Shown: piece after piece, positions 1 to 8,969 of the stretch | Position numbering within the stretch: the first letter of the stretch is position 1 | Layout: each line of letters begins with the position of its first letter | Source: Terrisporobacter sp. | GTDB taxonomy: Bacteria; Bacillota_A; Clostridia; Peptostreptococcales; Peptostreptococcaceae | Assembly (NCBI GenBank): GCA_029851945.1 | Contig: JARKUZ010000057.1 | Location: 124,001 to 188,000, forward strand | DNA: 64,000 nt | Reading direction: 5' to 3' | Translations under genes and position numbers: made by a program | Notes under the pieces: generated by a model | What the model saw: only the letters and a program-made list of their open reading frames with translations | Told to the model about the DNA's origin: nothing | The model's database searches: none

Positions 1-1815
1 GAACCCTTCGTTCATGTTTTGAAAAATGCATCTGGAGTAGTTAAAAGAAAGATAGAAGAATTGTTTGGGAATACAATGTTGGAAAATGAAAGAAAAAGAT
101 TTGCTACTTTGGTTTATTATCCAGAGCAAAAATTAGACTTAATAGAAAAGGAAGATAACTCAGAAGATATAGATGATTTTTATAGAATAACTATATATAG
201 GCTTATAGAACTTTTAAGATATGCTTCAAGTAAGTATACAAGATCAAAAGTAAGAAAGTTTCTTCCAGAAGATTTTAAATACATAATAGAAGAATTATTA
301 CATCCGGATTCAGCAAGTCCTCACAAAGATGAATACTATAAGAGTATAGTAGATAATATTATCGAGATTGATAGAGCTAGAGTATTTATTATAGAAGTAT
401 CAAAAGCTATTCAAAAGCTTGTAATAGATAGATTACATATTGTAGGGGATATTTATGATAGAGGCCCTAGACCAGATATTATTATGGATACATTAATGAA
501 TTATCATAATGTAGATATACAATGGGGTAACCACGATATATTATGGATGGGTGCTGCTGCAGGACAAAAAGTATGTGTGGCTAATGCAATAAGAATATCT
601 GCAAGATATGCAAATTTAGATATTGTAGAAGATATATATGGTATAAATATACTACCACTTGCTACTTTTGCTTTAGATGCATATAAAGATGATCCTTGTA
701 CGGAGTTTATGCCTAAAATAGGAGATAGTGAAGTATCAAAAACAGAAAAATCATTAATCGCAAAAATGCATAAAGCTATTAGTATAATTCAATTTAAGCT
801 AGAAGCTGAAATAATTAATAGAAGACCTGAATTTGAAATGAAGCATAGATTACTACTTGATAAAGTAGATTATGAAGAAGGAACTATTGAATTAAAAGGA
901 AAAACTTATAAATTAAAGGATAATAACTTCCCAACTATAGATCCTAAAAATCCATATAAATTAACTGATAGAGAAGAAATAGTAATAGAAAAGCTAGCTA
1001 ATTCTTTTGAAAATAGTGAGAAGCTTCAAAAACATGCAAAGTTTCTATTCTCAAAAGGAAGTATATACTTAAAAACTAATGGAAATCTTTTAGTTCATGG
1101 ATGTGTACCATTAAATGATGATGGAAGCTTTATGTCTATGACGATAGATAATGAAGAATATAGCGGTAGAGCATTAATGGATAAAATGGAGTCATATATT
1201 AGGAAAGGTTACTTCTTGGAAAATAAAAATCCAGAAAAAATATATGGAAAAGATATGATGTGGTATTTATGGACAGGTAAGTGTTCATCATTATTTGGAA
1301 AAGATGATATGACTACTTATGAAAGATATTTTATATCAGAAAAAGAAGCCCATAAAGAAAATAAAAATCCATACTATAATTTAAGAGAAGAAGAATATAT
1401 ACTTAGAAATATATTTAATGAATTTGAATTAGATTATGAAACAGGACATATAATAAATGGACATGTTCCAGTTAAAAGTAAGAACGGGGAAAGTCCTGTA
1501 AAAGCTGGTGGAAAAATAATTGCCATAGATGGAGGATTTTCTAGAGCTTATCAAGGTAAAACTGGAATAGCTGGTTATACATTAATTTATAACTCACAAA
1601 TGATGCAATTAGTTTCTCATGAACCATTTTCTTCAGCTGAAGAATCTATAAAAAATGAGAGTGACATATTATCAACTTCTATAATAGTTGAAAATAGAGC
1701 ACAAAGGATGTTTGTTAGAGATACTTATGATGGGGTGAAAATACAACAAGAAATAAATGATCTAAAAATGTTAATTATAGCTTATAAAAAAGGTCTAATA
1801 AAAGAAGATAGATAA
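1..1815 (+). CDS. fbp: Fructose-1,6-bisphosphatase class III (5' end outside window)
   Basis: Hydrolyses fructose 1,6-bisphosphate to fructose 6-phosphate in gluconeogenesis, in the cytosol. The reading frame is open to the first base of the window and reads [18 protein letters not shown] there, matching an internal part of class III enzymes, so the true start lies upstream; the TTG at 19 is not a credible start. The metallophosphoesterase signatures are visible as [12 protein letters not shown] and [11 protein letters not shown], the Mn-binding core typical of this class. About 600 residues are present of a family size near 650. It ends in a strong terminator. Identity is confident; the N-terminus cannot be judged. 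Confidence 0.95.
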   Translation, partial: EPFVHVLKNASGVVKRKIEELFGNTMLENERKRFATLVYYPEQKLDLIEKEDNSEDIDDFYRITIYRLIELLRYASSKYTRSKVRKFLPEDFKYIIEELLHPDSASPHKDEYYKSIVDNIIEIDRARVFIIEVSKAIQKLVIDRLHIVGDIYDRGPRPDIIMDTLMNYHNVDIQWGNHDILWMGAAAGQKVCVANAIRISARYANLDIVEDIYGINILPLATFALDAYKDDPCTEFMPKIGDSEVSKTEKSLIAKMHKAISIIQFKLEAEIINRRPEFEMKHRLLLDKVDYEEGTIELKGKTYKLKDNNFPTIDPKNPYKLTDREEIVIEKLANSFENSEKLQKHAKFLFSKGSIYLKTNGNLLVHGCVPLNDDGSFMSMTIDNEEYSGRALMDKMESYIRKGYFLENKNPEKIYGKDMMWYLWTGKCSSLFGKDDMTTYERYFISEKEAHKENKNPYYNLREEEYILRNIFNEFELDYETGHIINGHVPVKSKNGESPVKAGGKIIAIDGGFSRAYQGKTGIAGYTLIYNSQMMQLVSHEPFSSAEESIKNESDILSTSIIVENRAQRMFVRDTYDGVKIQQEINDLKMLIIAYKKGLIKEDR

Positions 1816-1816
1816 T

Positions 1817-1852
1817 AAAAAAGATTATAGATTTAAATCTATAATCTTTTTT
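1817..1852. terminator. Bidirectional terminator after fbp
   Basis: Perfect 36-base palindrome: an A6 run, GATTATAGATTT, its complement, and a T6 run. It directly follows the fbp stop and lies between convergent genes, so it can stop transcription from both sides. Confidence 0.85.
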
Positions 1853-1860
1853 ATGCCAAT

Positions 1861-1891
1861 GATGTGGCTTAAACGAAGCAAATTTTTTATT
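1861..1891 (+). repeat. Dispersed intergenic repeat, copy A (short)
   Basis: Contains only the 3' half of a family found five times in this window: GTGGCTTAAACGAAGC followed by AAATTTTTTATT. The TTA within the T-run (1887-1889) is, on the minus strand, the TAA stop codon of the adjacent AraC-type gene. Sits just after the fbp terminator. Function unknown. Confidence 0.7.
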
Positions 1892-2771
1892 CTTCTAAGA
1901 ATATAGTATCAATAGTAGTACTATTTAAATAATTTTTAGGTGATACACCATAGACTTTTTTAAATGCTCTAACAAAGCTAGAGTAATCGTTAAATCCACA
2001 CTTAATTGATACTTCGCTCATAGGATAGCCTTCATGTATAAGATGTTTTGAAAGAATTAGTCTCTTCTTTATAATATAGCTATGAATTGAACTTCCAGTT
2101 TGAGATTTGAATTTTCTCATTAGATAATATTTACTAATAAAAAATTTTGAAGATATATTATCTATTGAAAGGTCCTTATCAATATTATCATTAATATATT
2201 TTAAAATTTCCTCAATATTTTTATCACAGGTAATATCATCCATATTAGTTTTTTCACTTGTTAGAAATAACCTATTAATCAATACCATAAGTTGTAAGAA
2301 TAAAGAGTTTTTTAAAATATCACTTCCAAATTCCTTGCTATTTTCACAGTCTTTTATTTGAAAAACAAAAGATTTTAAATTAGAAATTGAAGTTTGATTT
2401 AGACGAAGTAAATTATATTTATTCTCACTTGCTAATTCAAAACAATTTAATAAATTAGTATTTATATTATTAAAATTACTCATAAAGTTATCTGTAAAAT
2501 TAGGATTAATCCATATAACGATTCTTTCGTAGAATACATTAGGATTTACTTCAGGTTTATGGATTTCATTATTATTTACAAATAAAATATCCCATGGTTT
2601 TAACTTATATGATTTTCCCTCTATAAAATAATTTACATCTCCTTCAATAAATATGATTATTTTATTAAAATCATGGTGATGATATTCAAATGTAATGTCT
2701 TTTTTATCTCTTATATGAAAAATTTTAAAATCATCATTTAAATAACCAACACTATTTTTTAATTTATCCAT
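1887..2771 (-). CDS. AraC-family transcriptional regulator with N-terminal cupin
   Basis: Predicted ligand-responsive DNA-binding regulator. The first ~140 residues hold a cupin-like sensor (FEYHHHDFNKIIIFIEGDVN, then KPWDILFVNNNEIHKPEV). The last ~100 residues carry two helix-turn-helix units; the second ends in the AraC signature ...VSIKCGFNDYSSFVRAFKKVYGVSPKNY. Length (294 aa) is normal for cupin-AraC regulators of sugar or metabolite uptake. It stands alone and convergent with fbp; no divergent transporter adjoins it, so its target cannot be inferred. Its stop codon lies inside the dispersed repeat copy A. Confidence 0.88.
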   Translation of the reverse strand: MDKLKNSVGYLNDDFKIFHIRDKKDITFEYHHHDFNKIIIFIEGDVNYFIEGKSYKLKPWDILFVNNNEIHKPEVNPNVFYERIVIWINPNFTDNFMSNFNNINTNLLNCFELASENKYNLLRLNQTSISNLKSFVFQIKDCENSKEFGSDILKNSLFLQLMVLINRLFLTSEKTNMDDITCDKNIEEILKYINDNIDKDLSIDNISSKFFISKYYLMRKFKSQTGSSIHSYIIKKRLILSKHLIHEGYPMSEVSIKCGFNDYSSFVRAFKKVYGVSPKNYLNSTTIDTIFLEE

Positions 2772-2957
2772 AATAGAACCTCACTATAAAATGTATTACT
2801 CTTTATAATAGAGCATTTTTTGCAATGTGACAAGCATTTTTAGTTATGTTCTTAGGTATAAATACTAATATAATAATAATAGAAAGAATGAGAATAGGTT
2901 TTAACCTTTATAGGTTAAATTAAAATAAAAAGATATAAAACTAGGAGGAGTATTAAA

Positions 2958-4412
2958 TTGAAACTAAATGATATCATAAAGGGATTAGAAGTAGTTAGTG
3001 TATACGGTGATATAAATATAGATATAGAAAATATAGAATATGATTCAAGAAAAGTTAATGAAAATACATTATTTATATGTGTAAAAGGATTTAACTCTGA
3101 TGGACATAAGTATATAGAAAGTGCTATAGAAAAAGGAGCTAAAGCATTTTTAGTTCAAGATGATGTGGAAATAGAAGGATATACTTTCGTAAAAGTAGAA
3201 GATACAAGGGCTGCAATGGCAGTTGTGGCAGATAATTTCTGTAATCATCCATCTCAACAATTTGGAGTTATTGGTGTAACAGGAACTAATGGAAAAACTA
3301 GTATAACAACTTTTTTAAGTGAAATATTAAAAGCAAACAATAATAAAGTTGGCTTAGTTGGTACTATTAAAATATTTGATGGAGAAAGTGAAGTAGAATC
3401 AAGCTCAACTACTCCAGAAAGTGTTGATTTACAAAAATATTTCAATAAAATGTTAAATAATAATTGTGACTACTGTGCAATGGAAGTATCGTCTCACTCA
3501 TTAGTATTAAATAGAGTAGATGCTACAGAATTTAAAATAGGTATATTTACAAACTTAACACCAGATCATTTAGATTTCCATAAGGATTTAGAAGATTATA
3601 GACAGGCTAAAGAAAAGTTATTCTATAAAACTTCTGTAGCAAATATTATCAATATAGATGATGAAGGTGGTAAAAAAATCTATAATAATATAAAATCATT
3701 AGAAACACCAGCATATACTTATGGAATAGATAATGAAGCTGATTTTATGGCAAAAGATATACAAATAAGTGACAAGGGAGTATCGTATAAATTAGTGACT
3801 CCAACTTATGAAGAAGATGTATTTGTTCCAGTACCAGGAAAATTTACAGTATATAACACATTAGCAGTAATAGCTGGGTGCTATATGTTAAACATAGATA
3901 AAGAAGTAGTTCTTAATTCATTAAAGAGTACTAATGGTGTAGCAGGAAGATTTGAAACAGTACCAAATGATAAGGATATAAGTGTTATAGTTGACTATGC
4001 ACATACTCCAGATGCCCTTGAAAATATATTAAATACTGCTAGACAATTTGCTAAAGGTAAAATAATAACAGTATTTGGATGCGGTGGAGATAGAGATACT
4101 ACAAAGAGACCTTTAATGGGAGCAATAGCTCAAAAATTATCAGATGTATGCATAGTAACTTCTGATAATCCTAGAACAGAGGACCCAAAATTAATAATAG
4201 ATGATATATTAGTAGGATTAAATAAAGAAAATGAGAACTATAAAGTTGTAATTGATAGAAAAGAAGCTATTGAATCTGCTATTAAAATGGCTGAAGAAAA
4301 AGATGTAGTCATAATAGCAGGAAAGGGACATGAAAACTATCAAATAGTAGGAAAAGTTAAACATCACTTTGATGATAAAGAAATAGCAAATGATTGCTTA
4401 TTGAAATTATAA
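2958..4412 (+). CDS. murE: UDP-MurNAc-tripeptide synthetase MurE (meso-diaminopimelate type)
   Basis: ATP-dependent cytosolic ligase adding the third amino acid to UDP-MurNAc-L-Ala-D-Glu. Domain order is the UDP-substrate domain, the central Mur ligase domain with P-loop GVTGTNGKTSITTF and MEVSSHSLVLNRV, and the C-terminal ligase domain with GCGGDRDTTKRPLMG and DNPRTEDP. The DNPR motif is the accepted marker for meso-diaminopimelate as substrate. The start is TTG at 2958, placed 7 bases after a strong AGGAGGAG site. It is followed 24 bases later by the symporter gene and then by a second MurE-like gene, and lies outside the dcw cluster downstream. Length 484 aa is typical. Confidence 0.95.
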   Translation: MKLNDIIKGLEVVSVYGDINIDIENIEYDSRKVNENTLFICVKGFNSDGHKYIESAIEKGAKAFLVQDDVEIEGYTFVKVEDTRAAMAVVADNFCNHPSQQFGVIGVTGTNGKTSITTFLSEILKANNNKVGLVGTIKIFDGESEVESSSTTPESVDLQKYFNKMLNNNCDYCAMEVSSHSLVLNRVDATEFKIGIFTNLTPDHLDFHKDLEDYRQAKEKLFYKTSVANIINIDDEGGKKIYNNIKSLETPAYTYGIDNEADFMAKDIQISDKGVSYKLVTPTYEEDVFVPVPGKFTVYNTLAVIAGCYMLNIDKEVVLNSLKSTNGVAGRFETVPNDKDISVIVDYAHTPDALENILNTARQFAKGKIITVFGCGGDRDTTKRPLMGAIAQKLSDVCIVTSDNPRTEDPKLIIDDILVGLNKENENYKVVIDRKEAIESAIKMAEEKDVVIIAGKGHENYQIVGKVKHHFDDKEIANDCLLKL

Positions 4413-4436
4413 ATAACATAAAGGAGAGACAAAATA

Positions 4437-5681
4437 GTGAAATCATTATTTGAAAATTACAAATCAACTATTGTACTTCTAGGATCAATATTACTAGGAG
4501 GTATAGTGGGGGCTTATATGGGCCCAAAAGCGGCTATATTCCAGCCAGTTGGGGATTTATTCCTAAACTTCTTATTCATGATATTAGTACCACTAGTATT
4601 TTTCAGTGTTACATCAGCTATATCTAATATGGGTGAAATGAAAAGACTTGGTAAAATACTTAAAAATATAGTTATAGTATTTACAATTACTTCTGTTATA
4701 GCTGCTATAGTAGGTATAGTAGGTGTATTATTATTCAACCCAACTAAAGGATTAAATCCAGAAATGTTTAGTGATATAATAGCTTCTGCTTCATCAGAAG
4801 GACAAGAAAAAGTAAGTTTAGTTCAACAATTAGTAAATACAGTAACAGTTACAGACTTCAAAGATTTATTATCTAAGAGTAATATGTTACAATTAATAAT
4901 AATGTCTATGCTATTTGGTGTAGCTACAGCAATGGCAGGAGAAAAAGCAAGACCTATAGCAAACTTTGTTCAAGCTGGTTCTGAAGTTATGATGAAAATA
5001 GTAAGCTTAATAATGAAGTTCGCTCCAATAGGATTAGGATGCTACTTTGCAGCAGTAATAGGTGATTTAGGACCACAAATACTTTCAGGTTATGCTAGAG
5101 TATTCATATTATACTTAATATTAACAGCAGTATACTATTTTGGATTCTACACTTTATACGCATATATTGCAGGTGGAAAAGATGGAATAAAAATATTCTG
5201 GTCGAAAGTCGTTCCACCAACTGTTACAGCGTTAGCAACATGTTCAAGTGCAGCATCAATACCTGTAAATATGGATGCATCAAAGAAAATGAATGTACCT
5301 GAAGATATAGCAGAGACAGTTATACCTTTAGGAGCGAATGTTCATAAAGATGGATCTGTTATAGGTGGAGTATTAAAAGTAACATTCTTATTTGGACTAT
5401 TTGGTCAAGATATGACAAGCATATCTGCTATATTAGGAATACTTGCAGTATCATTCTTAGTTGGTGCTGTTATGGGGGCTATACCTGGTGGAGGCTTAAT
5501 GGGTGAGATGCTAATAATAAGTGTATACGGATTCTCTCCAGAAGCATTACCAATAATAGCTGTTATAAGTACAATAATAGATGCTCCAGCTACAGTATTA
5601 AACTCAACTACAAATACTGTATGTTCAATGTTAGTAGCGAGGTTAGTTGAAGGAAAAGAATGGTTAAAAAAACATATATAA
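4437..5681 (+). CDS. Dicarboxylate/amino acid:cation symporter (DAACS/SstT-like)
   Basis: Sodium- or proton-coupled amino acid importer of the inner membrane. It has about eight hydrophobic segments and the family's hairpin motifs: CSSAASIPVNMD (serine-rich loop), PLGANVHKDGS in place of the usual NMDGT region, and IIDAPATVLNSTTNT in the last helix. Where glutamate/aspartate carriers have D-x-x-R-T-x-x-N, this protein has D-A-P-A-T-V-L-N, so the arginine that grips an acidic side chain is alanine. That argues for a neutral or otherwise non-acidic substrate, as in SstT. GTG start with AAGGAGAG eight bases upstream. Sits between two MurE-type genes, suggesting but not proving supply of a wall amino acid. 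Substrate is unproven. Confidence 0.85.
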   Translation: MKSLFENYKSTIVLLGSILLGGIVGAYMGPKAAIFQPVGDLFLNFLFMILVPLVFFSVTSAISNMGEMKRLGKILKNIVIVFTITSVIAAIVGIVGVLLFNPTKGLNPEMFSDIIASASSEGQEKVSLVQQLVNTVTVTDFKDLLSKSNMLQLIIMSMLFGVATAMAGEKARPIANFVQAGSEVMMKIVSLIMKFAPIGLGCYFAAVIGDLGPQILSGYARVFILYLILTAVYYFGFYTLYAYIAGGKDGIKIFWSKVVPPTVTALATCSSAASIPVNMDASKKMNVPEDIAETVIPLGANVHKDGSVIGGVLKVTFLFGLFGQDMTSISAILGILAVSFLVGAVMGAIPGGGLMGEMLIISVYGFSPEALPIIAVISTIIDAPATVLNSTTNTVCSMLVARLVEGKEWLKKHI

Positions 5682-5687
5682 TAGATT

Positions 5688-5717
5688 AAAAAGAGTGTTG
5701 ATGTCAACACTCTTTTT
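5688..5717 (+). terminator. Terminator after symporter gene
   Basis: 13-bp stem AAAAAGAGTGTTG / CAACACTCTTTTT with loop ATGT, ending in a T-run, seven bases past the stop codon. It separates the murE-symporter pair from the second MurE-like gene. Confidence 0.88.
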
Positions 5718-5916
5718 ATTTATAAAAAATAGTTAAATTAAATTTTTAATTATATGATAGAGATGATATAATTTATATTATATAAATAATAATTTTTATG
5801 GAAATTATATAAACTCATTAGAGCATTAATTATTAAGTAATAGAAATAATTTGACAACAACGAAAACAACGAAAGAGTAAGAAAAAACTCTTTTTAAGGT
5901 AGAAAGAGAGGCTATT

Positions 5917-7434
5917 ATGAAATTATTTAAATTGATGGATGGGGTTAATTTTACATCTAATTTATCATTAGAGGAAATAAAAAATATAGATATTAAAGAT
6001 ATAGCATATAATTTCAATAGCTGTGAAGATGAATTTATGTTTGTGGCATTGATAGGAGCAACTGTAGATGGTCATAGCTTTGTAGAAGAAGCTTATAATA
6101 GAGGTGTAAGAGTTTTTTTAGTACAAAAAAATATGGAAAATGATAAAAATATTCTATCTTTAAATGAAGATGCAATAAAAATTTATGTTGATAATACTAG
6201 AAGAGCTTTATCTAGAATTTCTCATAATTTCTTTTTACACCCGTCAAAAGAATTAAAAATTATAGGGGTTACAGGAACAAAAGGAAAAACAACTATAACA
6301 AATTACATTAGTTCTGTTTTGAATAAAGCAGGATTAAATACAGGTGTAATAGGAACTAATGGAGTTTTTTATAATGAAATAGCTGAGGATACAGTTAATA
6401 CAACACCAGAAAGTTATGAAATTCATAGAATACTTAGAAAGATGCTAGATAGTGGTGTTCAATGTGTAACAATGGAAGTTTCATCTGGTGGAATAATGCA
6501 TTATAGAGTTGAAGATGTTGATTTTGATGTGGCTATTTTTTCTAATTTATCACCAGACCATATAGGTCCGAAAGAACATCACTCATTTGAACATTACTTA
6601 AATTGTAAAGCAAAATTATTTAAAATGACTAAGTTTGCAATTATTAATGTAGATGATAAACATGCAAATGAAATAATTGCAAATTGTGAATGTAATATTG
6701 AAACTTTTTCGATTCATGGAAAAGGAGATTTAAATGCTATTAATATAAATCATTCTAAAAAAATTGATTCTTTAGGTGTTACTTTTGACTATAGTAAAGA
6801 TGGACACATAACAAAATCATGTTTTATCTGTTCTCCAGGAATGTTTAGTGTATATAATGCTTTAGCAGTTATATCTGTTTGTAAATATTTAGGTATTAGT
6901 CAAGAAAATATATTAAATGCATTGAAAAGTGTAAAAGTTAAAGGTAGAGTAGAAGTTTTAAACATACTTCCTTATGCCAATATAATAATAGACTATGCTC
7001 ATAATGGAATTAGTTTAGAAAATATTTTACAAACTCTTAAAAATTATGAATATAATAGATTAATTTGTTTAGTGGGATCTATAGGTGGACGAACGGAAAC
7101 TAGGAGAAAAGAAGTGGGAGATGTAATAGCTAAAGAATGTGATTTAGCCATATTAACATCATATAATCCTAATTTTGAAGACCCCATGGACATAATAAAT
7201 GATATATCTAAATCTTTTATAGACTCTTCATGTCATGTTATAAAGATACCAGATAGAGAAGATGCTATAAGAGAAGCTATAAATATTGCTCAAGAAGGTG
7301 ATATTATAGTTCTAGCAGGAAAAGGACATGAAAATTATCAATTAATACAAGGTAAAAAAATACCTTTTAATGAATCTGAAATTGCAAAGGATGCAGCTAG
7401 AAAAGTTTTAGAAAAAAGAAAGCAATTAAGTTAG
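5917..7434 (+). CDS. Second MurE-like Mur ligase with divergent substrate motif
   Basis: Full-length (505 aa) Mur ligase paralogue. The three domains are intact: P-loop GVTGTKGKTTITNY, TTPESYEIHRIL, MEVSSGGIMHYRV, NLSPDHIGPKEHHSFEHY and LVGSIGGRTETRRKEVG. The region aligned with the DNPRTEDP motif of the upstream MurE reads SYNPNFEDP, so the meso-diaminopimelate-binding Asp and Arg are missing, and the EVSSHS motif is EVSSGG. Key ATP-site residues remain, so it is probably an active ligase for another amino acid or another UDP-muramoyl substrate. Its own leader (5721-5916) contains TTGACA at 5851 and a short hairpin. It is separated from the symporter by a terminator. The substrate is unknown. 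Confidence 0.85.
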   Translation: MKLFKLMDGVNFTSNLSLEEIKNIDIKDIAYNFNSCEDEFMFVALIGATVDGHSFVEEAYNRGVRVFLVQKNMENDKNILSLNEDAIKIYVDNTRRALSRISHNFFLHPSKELKIIGVTGTKGKTTITNYISSVLNKAGLNTGVIGTNGVFYNEIAEDTVNTTPESYEIHRILRKMLDSGVQCVTMEVSSGGIMHYRVEDVDFDVAIFSNLSPDHIGPKEHHSFEHYLNCKAKLFKMTKFAIINVDDKHANEIIANCECNIETFSIHGKGDLNAININHSKKIDSLGVTFDYSKDGHITKSCFICSPGMFSVYNALAVISVCKYLGISQENILNALKSVKVKGRVEVLNILPYANIIIDYAHNGISLENILQTLKNYEYNRLICLVGSIGGRTETRRKEVGDVIAKECDLAILTSYNPNFEDPMDIINDISKSFIDSSCHVIKIPDREDAIREAINIAQEGDIIVLAGKGHENYQLIQGKKIPFNESEIAKDAARKVLEKRKQLS

Positions 7435-7456
7435 AACTGATAAATTTATTCATAAT

Positions 7457-7488
7457 AAAAAGTTGGATAGTATGTTATCCAACTTTTT
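7457..7488. terminator. Bidirectional terminator between the second MurE-like gene and ychF
   Basis: 13-bp stem AAAAAGTTGGATA / TATCCAACTTTTT with a short loop, flanked by A- and T-runs, between convergent genes. Confidence 0.88.
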
Positions 7489-7511
7489 GTTATAAAGTAA
7501 GTTTATTTTTA

Positions 7512-8609
7512 TTAAACGTTAAATCTGAAGTTTACAACATCTCCATCTTGCATTACATAGTCTTTACCTTCAAGTCTAACAAGGCCTTTTTCTTTAGCAT
7601 GAGCTAAAGATCCGCATTCAACTAAATCATTATAATTAACTATTTCAGCTCTGATGAATCCTCTTTCTATATCAGAGTGTATTTTACCAGCAGCTTGAGG
7701 AGCTTTAGTTCCTACTTTTATAGTCCAAGCTCTAACTTCTTGAACTCCAGCTGTTAGATAAGACATAAGTCCAAGTAATGAATAAGAAGATTTTATTAAT
7801 TTATCAAGACCTGATTGTTCAAGTCCTAGTGATTCTAAGAATTCTTTCTTTTCTTCTTCTGATTCAAGTTCTGATATTTCTGCTTCTATTTGTGCACAAA
7901 CTACAACAACTTCAGCATTTTCAGTTGCAGCAAATTCTCTAACTTTGTTAACATATTCATTATTTTCAGCTTCATCAGCTAAATCATCTTCACAAACATT
8001 AGTAGCATATATTACTGGTTTAGAAGTTAATAAATTTAAAGTATTAACAAATTGTTTTTGATCTTCAGTTAAATCCATTGTTCTGACAGATTTGTTATCT
8101 TCTAATACTGTTAATATTTCTTTTAAGAATTCAACTTCAGCAGCTATAGACTTATCAGCTTTAGCAGCTTTTGTACTTTTTTGTATTCTTCTTTCTAATA
8201 TTTCTATATCAGAGAATATTAATTCTAAGTTTATAGTTTCTATATCTCTAAGTGGATTAACACTTCCATCAACGTGAACAACATTAGTATCATCGAAACA
8301 TCTAACAACGTGAACTATAGCATCAACTTCTCTTATGTGAGATAAGAATTTATTTCCTAAACCTTCACCTTTTGAAGCTCCTCTAACAAGCCCTGCTATA
8401 TCACAGAATTCTATAGCTGTTGGAACCACTTTTTTACAGTCATACATTTGTCTAAGTACTTCTAATCTTTCATCTGGAACAGAAACAACACCAACGTTTG
8501 GCTCTATTGTACAGAAAGGGTAGTTTGCAGATTCTGCACCTGCTTGTGTTATAGCATTAAATAGTGTACTTTTACCTACATTTGGTAATCCTACTATACC
8601 TAATTTCAT
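7512..8609 (-). CDS. ychF: YchF/OLA1-family P-loop ATPase
   Basis: Ribosome-associated Obg-related P-loop protein that prefers ATP to GTP. The G1 motif GLPNVGKSTLFNAI starts at residue 6, the switch region DIAGLVRGASKGEGLG follows, and the usual NKxD specificity motif is replaced by NVCE, the feature that marks YchF as an ATPase. A helical hairpin precedes the C-terminal TGS domain (VRAWTIKVGTKAPQAAGKIH ... YVMQDGDVVNFRFNV). Length 365 aa is standard. It is transcribed alone, opposite to its neighbours. Confidence 0.96.
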   Translation of the reverse strand: MKLGIVGLPNVGKSTLFNAITQAGAESANYPFCTIEPNVGVVSVPDERLEVLRQMYDCKKVVPTAIEFCDIAGLVRGASKGEGLGNKFLSHIREVDAIVHVVRCFDDTNVVHVDGSVNPLRDIETINLELIFSDIEILERRIQKSTKAAKADKSIAAEVEFLKEILTVLEDNKSVRTMDLTEDQKQFVNTLNLLTSKPVIYATNVCEDDLADEAENNEYVNKVREFAATENAEVVVVCAQIEAEISELESEEEKKEFLESLGLEQSGLDKLIKSSYSLLGLMSYLTAGVQEVRAWTIKVGTKAPQAAGKIHSDIERGFIRAEIVNYNDLVECGSLAHAKEKGLVRLEGKDYVMQDGDVVNFRFNV

Positions 8610-8712
8610 ATTGATAATCTTCCTTTCTTATATGAATTTACATATTTGTTGTATTTTAATTATTTTCAATATAATAATAAGCTTATTCGTCTTTATAGAC
8701 ATACATATTGAT

Positions 8713-8742
8713 TATACATCATAATATTAAGGTGTGTAAACC
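8713..8742 (-). promoter_or_regulatory. Candidate ychF promoter
   Basis: On the minus strand TTTACA (8737-8742), an 18-base spacer, and TATAAT (8713-8718), about 100 bases upstream of ychF. Confidence 0.4.
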
Positions 8743-8969
8743 AATTTAATTTAAGTTATTTTATGTAAAAAACAATAATTTTTTAGAATTTTATATTTTA
8801 TAAAGGATTTAAAGTTTAAATTTAGCATATCCTAATAAAAATTGTTTAAATAAAATAAAATTTACTATTTTAGAAAATAATAAAAACGATATAATTATAT
8901 AAAAGGAAAATTTATGAATATATATCATTTATTATATATACATTAGTTAACTCATAAGAGGAGGTAAAA
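8743..8969. other. AT-rich upstream region of the M16 peptidase pair
   Basis: No gene or structured RNA recognised. TATAAT-like hexamers occur around 8890-8900, and a ten-codon frame with a weak AAAAGGAAAA site (ATG near 8914) is too short to call. Probably holds the promoter of the downstream operon. Confidence 0.4.

Noticed and set aside
8914..8946. Ten-codon frame before the M16 pair
   Set aside because: Weak ribosome site and no conservation that could be judged.
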